A DNA stretch of 64,000 nt, taken from the NCBI GenBank assembly GCA_963814905.1, contig CAWFEM010000010.1:62001-126000 (forward strand). The letters run 5' to 3'. The translations under genes were made by a program, and so were the position numbers. Positions 27,442 through 36,437 of this stretch are shown here, in pieces. Every line of letters starts with the position of its first letter. Within the stretch, counting starts at the first letter, position 1. A model generated the notes under the pieces. That model worked only from the letters and a program-made list of their open reading frames with translations. It did not search any database and was not told the origin of the DNA. The stretch is from DASWJZ01 sp963814905. Its GTDB lineage: Bacteria > Pseudomonadota > Alphaproteobacteria > Rhizobiales > Afifellaceae.

Positions 27442-28298
27442 TGAGCGTCGCGGCGAACACGGCAACGCCGGATTCCGGTCAGGACACAGGCCTCCCCGCC
27501 GCGGGAAGCTCGTTCTACATAGCGATGCGCATTCTGCCGCGGGCGAAGCGCGACGGCATGTACGCGATCTACGCTTTCTGCCGTGCCGTCGACGACATCG
27601 CCGATGACGGCGGACCGCTCCCCCCGCGACGCGAAGCGCTCGACCGCTGGCGGCGGGCGATCGACGCGCTCTACGAGGGCAAGGTCACGCCGCTTACCCG
27701 CGATCTTGCGGAACCCACCCGCCGCTTCGGGCTCAGGCGCGAGGACTATCACGCCGTCATCGACGGCATGGCGATGGACCTTGAAGCCGATCTCCACGCG
27801 CCGAATTGGGAGACGCTTGACCTTTATTGCGATCGCGTCGCAAGCGCCGTCGGCCGCCTCTCGGTGCGCATCTTCGGCATCGAGCCCGTTATCGGCGACC
27901 GGCTCGCGTATCACCTCGGACGAGCGCTGCAGCTCACCAACATCCTGCGCGATCTCGACGAGGACGCCGAGATCGGACGGCTCTATCTGCCGCGCGAGGC
28001 GTTTGAAAGCGCCGGCATCGCGGTCGATGGAAGGACGCCCGCCGCGATCCTCTCCGATCCGAACCTTGAGGCCGCGTGCCGCGAAGTCGCCGAGCGCGCC
28101 GCCGAGAATTTCACCGAAGCCGACACGATCATGAGCGCCTGCCCGCGCCGAGCCGTGCGCGCGCCGCGCCTGATGGAAGCGGCCTATCGGCAAATCCTGA
28201 AAGACCTCCTGGCGCGCGGCTTCGCGCCGCCGCGCCGCCGCGTTCGCACCAGCAAGCTTCGTGTTCTCCGCGCAGCGCTTCGCTACGGGATCGCCTGA
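27441..28298 (+). CDS. hpnD: presqualene diphosphate synthase HpnD
   Basis: HpnD joins two FPP molecules to presqualene diphosphate. This 285-aa trans-isoprenyl-diphosphate synthase-like protein has Asp-rich motif 1 FCRAVDDIADDGG near residues 48-60 and motif 2 TNILRDLDEDAEIGRLYLP near residues 167-185. It overlaps hpnC and hpnE by one base (TGATG) at each end, indicating strict coupling of the three squalene genes. Confidence 0.93.
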   Translation: MSVAANTATPDSGQDTGLPAAGSSFYIAMRILPRAKRDGMYAIYAFCRAVDDIADDGGPLPPRREALDRWRRAIDALYEGKVTPLTRDLAEPTRRFGLRREDYHAVIDGMAMDLEADLHAPNWETLDLYCDRVASAVGRLSVRIFGIEPVIGDRLAYHLGRALQLTNILRDLDEDAEIGRLYLPREAFESAGIAVDGRTPAAILSDPNLEAACREVAERAAENFTEADTIMSACPRRAVRAPRLMEAAYRQILKDLLARGFAPPRRRVRTSKLRVLRAALRYGIA

Positions 28299-29563
28299 TG
28301 ACGGGTATCGTCCATATCGTCGGGGCGGGGCTCTCCGGCCTCTCCGCGGCTGTCGAACTCGCCGCGACCGGGCATCGCGTCGCCGTCTACGAGGCGGCGA
28401 AATTCGCCGGCGGGCGCTGCCGCACCTATTACGATTCCGTCATCGACCTTGAGATCGACAACGGCAACCATCTGCTCCTTTCCGGCAACAAGGCGGCGCT
28501 TGCCTACCTGAAACGCGTCGGCGGGCTTGCCGCCATGACCGAAGCGACGGAGGCCGCCTTCCCCTTCGTCGATCTTGAAAGCGGTGAGCGCTGGACGCTC
28601 CGCCCCAATGACGGCCGCCTGCCGTGGTGGATTCTCGATTCGCGCCGCCGCGTCCCAGGCACGCGCGTGCCCGATTATCTCGCCCCGCTCGGGGTGCTGC
28701 GCGCACGGCGCGACGCGACGGTCGGCAACGCCATGGCCTGCCGCGGTCCGCTCTACGATCGGCTGTGGCGGCCGGTGCTGCTTGCCGCCTTGAACACCGA
28801 GCCGGCCGAGGCCGATGCGCGCCTCGCCGCGCAGGTTCTGCGTGAGACGCTTGCCGCCGGCGGACAGGCCTGCCGTCCCATGGTGGCGACCGGCGGGCTT
28901 TCCGCCGCCTTCATCGATCCGGCGCTCGCCTTTATCGCCAAGCACGGCGGTTCGGTGAACTTCAGCCGCTCATTGCGCGAGATCGTCTACGACGACGATG
29001 TCGCCTCCGCGCTCGTCTTCGGCGAGGAGCACATCGAGATCGGCCCCGGCGACCGGGTGGTGCTGGCCGTCCCGCCGGTGGCGGCGCGCGCGCTCGTTCC
29101 CGGCCTCGTCGTTCCGGAGGTCTTCCACGCCATCGTCAATGCGCACTATGCCGTCACCCCTCCGGCCGGCCAGCCGCTCATCCTGGGCATCGTCAACGGC
29201 CTGACGGAATGGCTCTTCGCCTATCCCGACCGGCTTTCCGTGACGATCAGCTGCGCCGACCGGCTGATGGAGACGCCGCGCCAGGAGCTTGCCGAGACGA
29301 TATGGCGCGAGCTTGCCCGGCTGACCGGGCTTGCCTCCGGCCTGCCGCGCTGGCAGATCGTACGCGAGCGCCGGGCGACCTTCGCGGCAACGCCAGCGCA
29401 GGCGGCGCGACGGCCGGGGGCCGAGACGCGCTTCGCCAATCTGGTCCTCGCCGGCGATTGGACAGACACGAAGCTGCCGGCCACAATCGAGGGTTCGATC
29501 CGGTCGGGCCTGACGGCGGCGGCAAGCATCGCGCGGATGCGCGCGCCGCGCCAAGCCGCTTGA
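28298..29563 (+). CDS. hpnE: hydroxysqualene dehydroxylase HpnE
   Basis: This FAD-dependent amine-oxidase-fold enzyme reduces hydroxysqualene to squalene. The 421-aa protein starts with the dinucleotide fold HIVGAGLSGLSAAVELA and the GG doublet AGGRCRTYYD near residues 35-44; the C-terminal FAD contact reads LVLAGDWTDTKLPATIEG. The start is chosen by the TGATG overlap with hpnD; the frame is open further upstream only inside hpnD. Confidence 0.92.
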   Translation: MTGIVHIVGAGLSGLSAAVELAATGHRVAVYEAAKFAGGRCRTYYDSVIDLEIDNGNHLLLSGNKAALAYLKRVGGLAAMTEATEAAFPFVDLESGERWTLRPNDGRLPWWILDSRRRVPGTRVPDYLAPLGVLRARRDATVGNAMACRGPLYDRLWRPVLLAALNTEPAEADARLAAQVLRETLAAGGQACRPMVATGGLSAAFIDPALAFIAKHGGSVNFSRSLREIVYDDDVASALVFGEEHIEIGPGDRVVLAVPPVAARALVPGLVVPEVFHAIVNAHYAVTPPAGQPLILGIVNGLTEWLFAYPDRLSVTISCADRLMETPRQELAETIWRELARLTGLASGLPRWQIVRERRATFAATPAQAARRPGAETRFANLVLAGDWTDTKLPATIEGSIRSGLTAAASIARMRAPRQAA

Positions 29564-29579
29564 TGGGGCCGCGTGACCG

Positions 29580-31610
29580 GTGAGCCGCATGGAAGGTAAC
29601 GTGTTGGCATTTGAGAGGAATCTCGCGGCGGCCGCACCCGCGCCCGGCGACGTGACGCGTGGCGGCATCGACCTCGACGCGCTCGACCGGCAGATCGAGT
29701 CCGCTTCCGAAGCGCTGCTCGGGCTTCGGCAGGACGACGGTCACTGGTGTTTCGAGCTGGAAGCCGATGCGACGATCCCGTCGGAATACGTTCTCTTCCG
29801 GCACTTCCGCGGCGAGCCGGAGGATCGCGAGCTGGAGCGCAAGATCGCCGTCTATCTCCGCCGCATCCAGGGCGACCACGGCGGCTGGCCGCTCTTCCAC
29901 GAAGGCGACTTCGACATGAGCGCCAGCGTGAAAGCCTATTTTGCGCTGAAGATGATCGGCGACTCTCCCGACGCTCCGCATATGACGCGCGCGCGAGAGG
30001 CGATCCTGTCGCGCGGCGGCGCGGCGCGCTCCAACGTTTTTACGCGCGCCCTCTTGGCGCTTTACGGCCAAGTGCCGTGGCGGGCGGTTCCCACCATGCC
30101 GGTGGAGATCATGCTCCTGCCGTCGTGGTTCCCCTTCCACCTCGACAAGATCTCCTATTGGGCGCGCACGGTGATCGTGCCGCTGCTCGTGCTGCAGGCG
30201 CTGAAGCCGAAAGCCGTCAACGCACGCGGCACGCACATCCCGGAGCTTTTCGTCACGCCGCCGGAGAAGGTCAGGACCTGGCCCAAGGGCGCGCACCAGA
30301 AAGCGCCTTGGTCGCAGATCTTCGGCGCGATCGATGCGGTCCTGAAAGTCGCCGAGCCGTTCTTCCCCGGCTTCACGCGGAAGCGCGCCATCGACAAGGC
30401 GCGCGCCTTCGTCGACGAGCGGCTGAACGGCAAGGACGGGCTCGGCGCGATCTTCCCGGCGATGGTGAATTCGGTGCTGATGTACGACGTGCTCGGCATT
30501 CCCGCCGACGATCCGCGCGTCGTCATTGCCCGCGAATCGATCGAGCTTCTGCTCGTGGTGAAGGAGGACGAGGCCTACTGCCAGCCCTGCCTCTCGCCGA
30601 TATGGGACACCGCACTTGCAACGCATGCGCTGCTTGAAGTCGGCTCCGCCGCGACCGAGGAGGCCGCGGACAAAGCGCTTGCCTGGCTGAAGCCCAAGCA
30701 GGTGCTCGACGTCGTCGGCGACTGGGCCGCAAGGCGTCCCGACGTGCGTCCCGGCGGCTGGGCCTTCCAATACGCCAACCCGCATTATCCCGATCTCGAC
30801 GACACGGCCGTCGTCGTCATGGCAATGGATCGCACCCGCGCCCGCGTGGACTCCGAGGTCCGGCCCGATTTCGACCAGGCGATCGATCGCGGCCGCGAAT
30901 GGATCGTCGGCCTGCAGAGCAAGGACGGCGGCTGGGCCGCTTTCGACGCCGACAACACGCATCACTACCTGAACAACATCCCCTTCGCCGATCATGGTGC
31001 GCTGCTCGACCCGCCGACCGCCGACCTGACGGCGCGCTGTGTCTCCATGCTTTCCCAGCTCGACGAAGGCGCGCCGACGAGTTCGGCGCTTTCGCGCGGA
31101 GTGGCATGGCTTATGCATGACCAGCTTGAGGACGGGAGCTGGTTCGGCCGATGGGGGATGAACTACATCTACGGTACGTGGTCGGCGCTGTCGGCGCTGA
31201 ATGCGGCCGGCGTCGACCCCGCCTCGCCGACGGTCAGGAGGGCGGTCGGCTGGCTGACCCGCATCCAGAACGAGGACGGCGGCTGGGGCGAGGACGGCGC
31301 GAGCTACAAGCTCGACTACAAGGGCTACGAGCCGGCGCCCTCCACGCCGGCGCAGACTGCCTGGGCGGTGCTCGGCCTGATGGCGGCGGGCGAAGTGGAG
31401 ACCCCGGCCGTGGAGCGCGGAATCGCCTATCTCGCAACAACCCAGGCGGAGAACGGCCTGTGGGGCGAGGAGCGCTTCACCGCAGTCGGCTTCCCGCGCG
31501 TGTTCTATCTGCGCTATCACGGCTACGCGAAGTTTTTCCCGCTCTGGGCAATGGCGCGCTATCGGCGTCTCCGGCGCGGGAACAGCCGCACCGTCGCCTT
31601 TGGAATGTGA
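29580..31610 (+). CDS. shc: squalene-hopene cyclase (HpnF/Shc)
   Basis: This enzyme cyclises squalene to hopene/hopanol at the membrane. The 676-aa protein has the catalytic acid motif DLDDTA at residues 405-410 and six QW-type repeats (for example QDDGHW, QGDHGGW, QSKDGGW, QLEDGSW, QNEDGGW, QAENGLW), the diagnostic layout. The frame opens at GTG 29580; an ATG at 29589 is an equally possible start. It lies 16 bp after hpnE and is followed by hpnG after 1 bp. Confidence 0.94.
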   Translation: MSRMEGNVLAFERNLAAAAPAPGDVTRGGIDLDALDRQIESASEALLGLRQDDGHWCFELEADATIPSEYVLFRHFRGEPEDRELERKIAVYLRRIQGDHGGWPLFHEGDFDMSASVKAYFALKMIGDSPDAPHMTRAREAILSRGGAARSNVFTRALLALYGQVPWRAVPTMPVEIMLLPSWFPFHLDKISYWARTVIVPLLVLQALKPKAVNARGTHIPELFVTPPEKVRTWPKGAHQKAPWSQIFGAIDAVLKVAEPFFPGFTRKRAIDKARAFVDERLNGKDGLGAIFPAMVNSVLMYDVLGIPADDPRVVIARESIELLLVVKEDEAYCQPCLSPIWDTALATHALLEVGSAATEEAADKALAWLKPKQVLDVVGDWAARRPDVRPGGWAFQYANPHYPDLDDTAVVVMAMDRTRARVDSEVRPDFDQAIDRGREWIVGLQSKDGGWAAFDADNTHHYLNNIPFADHGALLDPPTADLTARCVSMLSQLDEGAPTSSALSRGVAWLMHDQLEDGSWFGRWGMNYIYGTWSALSALNAAGVDPASPTVRRAVGWLTRIQNEDGGWGEDGASYKLDYKGYEPAPSTPAQTAWAVLGLMAAGEVETPAVERGIAYLATTQAENGLWGEERFTAVGFPRVFYLRYHGYAKFFPLWAMARYRRLRRGNSRTVAFGM

Positions 31611-31611
31611 G

Positions 31612-32340
31612 ATGACCGTCCACGTCCCAGCACCCGCGCTTCCGATCCTGATGGTCACGGGATTAGCGAAGGAGATGCGCCTCGCCGCAGGGCCGGGGCT
31701 GGTCGCCGTCGCCTCCGGTGGCGATTCCCACCGGCTCAGGCGCGATCTCGCCGAACGCGAGGCGCCGGGATGCCGCGCCGTCCTCTCTTTCGGGATTGCC
31801 GGGGGGCTCGACCCGAGCCTTCTCCCCGGCGACGTCGTCATCGCGACCGGTGTCATCGCCGACGGCGAGCGCTGGCCGGCGCACCCGGCACTCGCCGATG
31901 CGCTTGCCGCGTCGCTGCTCGCCGGCGGAGTAAGCGCCCGGCGCGCCGATATCGCCGGTGTCGACAGGCCGCTTCTCGACGCGCAGTCGAAGGCCGCCGC
32001 GCGGCTCGAAACCGGCGCCGCGATCGTCGACATGGAATCGCACGTGGCTTCCGCATTCGCCGCGCGGCACGGCCTGATCTTCGCAGCGGTGCGGATTGTC
32101 TGCGATCCGGCGACGCGCTCCATGCCGCCGGTCGTCTCCAACGCGATGCGGCCGGACGGCGGGATCAATCACCTGGCGATCGTCGCCGACGTCATGCGCA
32201 AGCCCACGCAGATCGCGAGCCTCTCCCGTCTTGCCGGAGAAGCGCGCGCGAGCTTCCGCGCCTTAGGCCGCTGTCGAGACCTTCTTGGGATTGGGCGTGG
32301 TCTGCCGAATCTCCTCGAGCTTCTCGGCGACGTTGCGTGA
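31612..32340 (+). CDS. hpnG: hopanoid-associated phosphorylase/nucleosidase HpnG
   Basis: HpnG removes adenine from adenosylhopane to form ribosylhopane in the side-chain pathway. This purine-nucleosidase-fold protein (242 aa) has VLSFGIAGGLDPSLLPGDVV near residues 57-76 and the substrate-binding IVDMESHVASAFA near residues 138-150. ATG 31612 is one base past the shc stop. Its 3' end overlaps the 3' end of convergent hpnH by 78 bp, so the last 25 residues are encoded antisense to hpnH. Confidence 0.88.
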   Translation: MTVHVPAPALPILMVTGLAKEMRLAAGPGLVAVASGGDSHRLRRDLAEREAPGCRAVLSFGIAGGLDPSLLPGDVVIATGVIADGERWPAHPALADALAASLLAGGVSARRADIAGVDRPLLDAQSKAAARLETGAAIVDMESHVASAFAARHGLIFAAVRIVCDPATRSMPPVVSNAMRPDGGINHLAIVADVMRKPTQIASLSRLAGEARASFRALGRCRDLLGIGRGLPNLLELLGDVA

Positions 32341-33411
32341 GAAGACGTATTCGGCCGGGCGCTGATTGACGAGCGAGATCTCCGGCGCCATCTCGCCTTC
32401 GGTCCTCACCCCCCTGAGCGCCACGAGAGCAGCCTTCCACGGGCGCTTCACCGTATCGGTGACGGCGCTCGCCTCGTAGCCGCAATGAACCATGCAGTCG
32501 GCGCACTTCTCGTAATTGCCGGTGCCGTACTTCTCCCACTCGGTCTCTTCCATCAGCTCTTTGAAGGTCTTCGTATAACCTTCGCCGAGGAGGTAGCAGG
32601 GGCGCTGCCAGCCGAAGACGGTGCGGGTCGGATTGCCCCACGGCGTGCAGTGATATTCCTGGTTGCCGGCGAGGAAATCGGTGAACAGGCCCGACTGGTT
32701 GATCGGCCAGGCCTTGCCGCCGCGGCCGCGCCGGAAGACGCCGCGGAAGAGCTCCTTGGTGGCGCGCCGGTTGAGGAAATGCTTCTGGTCGGGAGCCCGC
32801 TCATAGGCGTAGCCCGGCGACACCGTGATGCCGTCGATGCCCATCTCCGTCACGGTGTCGAAGAAGTCCGCGACCCGGTCGGCCTCCGCGTTGTTGAAGA
32901 TCGTGCAGTTGATGGTGACGCGGAAGCCCTTCTCCTTGGCGAGCTTCAAGGCCGCCACCGCCTTGTCATAGATGCCGGCGCGGCAGACGGAGCGGTCGTG
33001 CATCTCGCGGTCGCCGTCGAGATGGATCGACCAGGTGAAATAGGGGTTCGGCTTGTACTCGTGGATCTTCTTCTCAAGCAGGATGGCGTTGGTGCAGACG
33101 ATGACGAAGCGCTTCTGCGCGATAAGCCCTTCGACGATCTTCGAGAGCTCTTTATGGATGAGCGGCTCGCCCCCGGCGATGGAGACGACCGGCGCGCCAC
33201 ACTCCTCCGCGGCGTAGAGCGCATCCTTGACCGAGATGCGTTTGTTCAGGATCTCGTCGGGATAATCGATCTTGCCACACCCGGCGCATTCCAGGTTGCA
33301 GCGGAATAGCGGTTCAAGCATGAGCACGAGCGGGTAGCGCTTGCGACCCGCGAGATGCTGCCGGACGATGTAGCCGCCGATCTTCGCGACTTGCCTTATC
33401 GGAATGCCCAC
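32263..33411 (-). CDS. hpnH: adenosyl-hopene transferase HpnH (radical SAM)
   Basis: HpnH attaches a 5'-deoxyadenosyl group to diploptene, the first side-chain extension step. The 382-aa protein has the radical-SAM cluster motif CNLECAGC near residues 38-45, the GGEPL motif (SIAGGEPLIHKEL), and C-terminal cysteines (CADCMVHCGYEA) of the SPASM/HpnH type. It starts at GTG 33411, sharing a base with the ispH stop (TAGTG), so it is coupled to ispH and not to hpnBCDEFG. It converges with and overlaps hpnG. Confidence 0.94.
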   Translation of the reverse strand: MGIPIRQVAKIGGYIVRQHLAGRKRYPLVLMLEPLFRCNLECAGCGKIDYPDEILNKRISVKDALYAAEECGAPVVSIAGGEPLIHKELSKIVEGLIAQKRFVIVCTNAILLEKKIHEYKPNPYFTWSIHLDGDREMHDRSVCRAGIYDKAVAALKLAKEKGFRVTINCTIFNNAEADRVADFFDTVTEMGIDGITVSPGYAYERAPDQKHFLNRRATKELFRGVFRRGRGGKAWPINQSGLFTDFLAGNQEYHCTPWGNPTRTVFGWQRPCYLLGEGYTKTFKELMEETEWEKYGTGNYEKCADCMVHCGYEASAVTDTVKRPWKAALVALRGVRTEGEMAPEISLVNQRPAEYVFSRNVAEKLEEIRQTTPNPKKVSTAA

Positions 33412-34400
33412 TAGCGACCCCTTGCTGCGCGGTTTGCACGCGCCACGACGTTTTCTTCCAACTCCAACGGCAGACGGAACCGTACGCTTTCCTCGATTCC
33501 GTCAAGCGTGGAGACTTCCACCGGTGCGATGCGGCGGAGCGCATCGATGACGTCTTCGACGAGGACTTCGGGGGCGGAGGCGCCCGCCGTCAGTCCAACC
33601 ACTTTAACACCATCGAGCCACGCCGGATCCACCTGCGAGCCGTCCGCGACAAGATATCCCGGCACCCCCGATTCCCCGGCAATCTCGCGCAGCCGGTTGG
33701 AATTGGAGCTGTTCTGGGCGCCCACCACGAGGATCAGGTCCGCCACGCGGGCGAGATCCCTGACGGCGCTCTGCCGGTTCTGCGTGGCGTAGCAGATGTC
33801 GCGCGTTTCCGGCCCCACCACGTCTGAAAAGCGGCTTTTCAGCGCCTCGATCATGGCGCTCGTGTCGTCGACGCTGAGCGTCGTCTGGGTGACGTAGGCG
33901 ATCGGCGTGTCGTCGCTGAGCGGCAGCGCCGCGATATCCGCCTCGTTCTGAACCAGGTAGGTGGGTCCGTCGATCTGACCGAGCGTGCCCTCCACCTCCG
34001 GGTGGCCGGCATGGCCGATCAGGATCAGCGTGCGCCCGCGGGCGACGTAGTGACGCCCCTGATTGTGGACCTTGGAGACGAGCGGGCAGGTCGCGTCGAG
34101 AGTCGGCAGGCCGCGGGCCTTCGCCTCGTCGATGACGGCGCGCGGAACGCCGTGGGCGCTGAAGATGGTGATCGCCCCGTCGGGAACCTCTTCCAGCTCC
34201 TCGACGAAATGCGCGCCCTTGGCGATCAGGTTCTCCACGACATGCCTGTTATGCACGATCTCATGGCGCACATAGATCGGCGGCCCGTATTTCTGCAGCG
34301 CAAGCTCGACGATATCGATGGCGCGCACGACGCCGGCGCAGAAGCCGCGCGGCTGGGCCAGGATTACTCGCAAGCGGTCTTTCGCCGTGTTCTGCAACAC
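33411..34400 (-). CDS. ispH: 4-hydroxy-3-methylbut-2-enyl diphosphate reductase
   Basis: IspH is the last MEP-pathway enzyme, an oxygen-sensitive [4Fe-4S] protein making IPP and DMAPP from HMBPP. The 329-aa protein carries the three cluster cysteines in RGFCAGVVRAIDIVE near residue 21, LDATCPLVSKVHNQG near residue 105, and DICYATQNRQSAV near residue 205; histidine motifs EIVHNRHVV and GHAGHPEVEG are present. The start is GTG (GTG TTG CAG). It is first in an ispH-hpnH operon. Confidence 0.94.
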   Translation of the reverse strand: MLQNTAKDRLRVILAQPRGFCAGVVRAIDIVELALQKYGPPIYVRHEIVHNRHVVENLIAKGAHFVEELEEVPDGAITIFSAHGVPRAVIDEAKARGLPTLDATCPLVSKVHNQGRHYVARGRTLILIGHAGHPEVEGTLGQIDGPTYLVQNEADIAALPLSDDTPIAYVTQTTLSVDDTSAMIEALKSRFSDVVGPETRDICYATQNRQSAVRDLARVADLILVVGAQNSSNSNRLREIAGESGVPGYLVADGSQVDPAWLDGVKVVGLTAGASAPEVLVEDVIDALRRIAPVEVSTLDGIEESVRFRLPLELEENVVARANRAARGR

Positions 34401-34512
34401 AGTCGCCCCTTACCCGGAAACCAGCCTCCTCGTGTCTCTCCCTATGCCATGCTGCGCCGCCAAAATCGAGTCGCGGAAGTGGCTGATGGATAAGAAGTTT
34501 CACAGGGTTGCC

Positions 34513-34547
34513 GTAATATTACACCGGCCGGGAACGGTATTCCCGGC
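34513..34547. promoter_or_regulatory. two palindromes upstream of ispH
   Basis: There is a perfect 10-bp palindrome GTAATATTAC (34513-34522) and an 8-bp-arm hairpin GCCGGGAA-CGGTA-TTCCCGGC (34527-34547) in the 215-bp gap between the DUF2141 gene and ispH, both transcribed leftward. The hairpin could end the DUF2141 transcript; the AT-rich palindrome is in the only AT-rich part of the gap and may belong to the ispH promoter. I could not assign -35/-10 boxes. Confidence 0.4.
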
Positions 34548-34615
34548 GGCAGAGGCGGCAGTTTCAACCGGCGTGCAAGTGTATCGAAAGGAAGGAGCCC
34601 CGAAGAACGGGAAAA

Positions 34616-35362
34616 TCAGCCGCCGAGGCGCTTCAAGCGGATGATTACCGCGTTGTTTCCGGCATTTATCGGCAGCGCCGCGTCCGCGAAGCTCGGAACC
34701 AGCATGTTGGCCGCCTTGCTGCTCAGCGCGTAGGGCTCGCGCGGCATGCCGAAGAGCTTGTCGAACTCGTTGTTGGCATTGACGTCGTGATAGCCGACCA
34801 CCGCGTAGGTCCCGGGCGGAATATCGTCGAATTCGGTCTCCACGAAGCCCGCATGGGCCGGGATTTCGTGCGAATAGGGACAACCCTCGCGGCTCAGCCC
34901 CTTGTCGCAGACGGCGACCCGAATGACGCCGCGGTTGGATTCCACGTTTTCCACGATCACGGTGACCCGGCTGGTCTTCGGGGCCGGCGCGGGCGCCTCC
35001 TCCTCGACGGCCTCTGCCGGCGCTGCCGGTTCCTCAGGAGCAGCCTCGGCGGGCGCGGCTTCCGGCGCTGCCGCCTCGGGCGGCGTGGCCGCCGACGGCG
35101 CGTTGGCGATTTCGGTTCCAGGCAAGGTCTGGGCGACGATGACCGGATCGGGCCCGGGCTCCGGCATGACCTCCGCACCCCCCTTCGGGGTCGGCCCTAG
35201 AAGCGGCTTCAGGAGCGTGCCCGACAGCGGATTCGGCGCAAAGAGGTAAGCCGGCGACATATCGGGAAGCGGCGTAAAGCCCGACCCGACCGTCGCGGTC
35301 TGCGCCTGCGCCGGGACCGCGATCGCCGATCCGGCAATAAGAAGCACCGCAAGCTTCATCAA
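34616..35362 (-). CDS. secreted DUF2141 domain protein in the hopanoid island
   Basis: This 248-aa protein begins with a Sec signal peptide (MKLAVLLIAGSAIAVPAQAQ, cleavage after AQA). A long Ala/Pro/Glu-rich linker (about residues 65-130) follows, then a C-terminal DUF2141 domain (VTVIVENVESNRGVIRVAVC near residues 134-153, PPGTYAVVGYHDVNANNEFD near 182-201, FGMPREPYALS). It should be periplasmic or envelope-attached through the linker. The domain's function is unknown. It sits between ispH-hpnH and hpnA-hpnN on the same strand, so a role in envelope/hopanoid handling is suggested by position only. Confidence 0.82.
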   Translation of the reverse strand: MMKLAVLLIAGSAIAVPAQAQTATVGSGFTPLPDMSPAYLFAPNPLSGTLLKPLLGPTPKGGAEVMPEPGPDPVIVAQTLPGTEIANAPSAATPPEAAAPEAAPAEAAPEEPAAPAEAVEEEAPAPAPKTSRVTVIVENVESNRGVIRVAVCDKGLSREGCPYSHEIPAHAGFVETEFDDIPPGTYAVVGYHDVNANNEFDKLFGMPREPYALSSKAANMLVPSFADAALPINAGNNAVIIRLKRLGG

Positions 35363-35436
35363 TTTCTGCCTGGCCTTGGTGCCGATGATGGCACAACTCG
35401 ACCACGGTATTTTGTCAAAACGCGGACAGTCCGTGG

Positions 35437-36430
35437 CTAGGCCCCCCGGTCTTCGCTGTTTCGCTTGAACGCCTCGACGACATCCGTCAAGGCCTGATCG
35501 ACCGGACGCGGCTGATAGCCGAGCTCCCGCCGCGCCTTGCCGCTGTCGAACGGCGCGGAGCGCAGCGCCAACAAAACGCCCTCGCGGGTGGCGGGCGGCT
35601 CGCGACCCGTCACCCGGTCGGCGACGAGGCCGCCGACGAACCCGGTCGCGAGCGCCAGGCTCGGCGGAATGGCGCGGCGCGGCATGCGCCGGCCGGATTT
35701 CTTCTCCAGCGCCGGCAAAAGGTCGCGCAGCGCGAAATTCTCCCCGCCCAGGATATAGCGCTCGCCGGCGCGGCCGTGCTCCGCCGCGCGCACCATGCCG
35801 TCGGCGATGTCGCGCACGTCGGCGAGGTTCAAAACGCAGTCGAGGAAAAACGGCGACCCGCCGGAAAGGAAGAGCGTCAGCATCGCCGTCGGCGGCGTCT
35901 TGTTGTGGTCGCCGTCGCCGACCGGCACCGTCGGATTGACCACGACGATATCCATGCCCTCGCGAAACGCTTCGAACGCCCGCTGCTCGCCGAGCAGCTT
36001 GGACCGCGTATAGGGGCCGGGCATATCCGCCAGGGCCGGACTCGCCGATTCGTCGACCGCGCTACCGTTGCGACGCTTCGGGAGCAGGATCGACTCCGTC
36101 GAGCAATGCACCACACGCGGTACGCGCCGCGCCGCCGCCGCCTTCAAAACGACCTCCGTTCCGCGCCGGTTGACGCGGTCGAAATCGCCCTTCTCGCGCC
36201 GCCAGAGATGCGCGATTCCGGCAAGGTGATAGAGACAATCGATACCCTCGAGCGCCTCCTCCACGATCGCCCGATCGTCGACCGAACCGCGCAGATATTC
36301 GACCCCCGCCGTTGGCTCCCGCGCTTCCGCCAGGTCGAGAACGCGCACCGTGTCGCCGCGCCGCGACAGGAGCTCCACGAGGCTCCGGCCGATGAACCCC
36401 GCAGCCGCCGGTGACGAGAACGCGCGACAT
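35437..36430 (-). pseudogene. hpnA: hopanoid-associated sugar epimerase HpnA, split by a 1-nt frameshift
   Basis: This is an extended-SDR NAD-dependent epimerase/dehydratase-like protein. The start MSRVLVTGG at 36430 leads into a wrong frame at about 36395. Removing one base (GGCTGCGGGG to GGCGCGGGG) gives the Rossmann motif GGAGFIGRSLVELLSRRGD and continues through YHLAGIAHLW and the catalytic YTRSKLLGEQ to the stop at 35437, 330 aa in all. Without repair, the longest frame starts at ATG 36378 and lacks the first nucleotide-binding strand. It is 7 bp after hpnN and part of the same leftward transcript. Confidence 0.83.
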
Positions 36431-36437
36431 TCGCCGC

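Noticed and set aside
29247..32168. 973-aa open frame on - spanning hpnE, shc and hpnG
   Set aside because: It is antisense to three well-supported hopanoid genes; composition is low-complexity and no family motif is seen.
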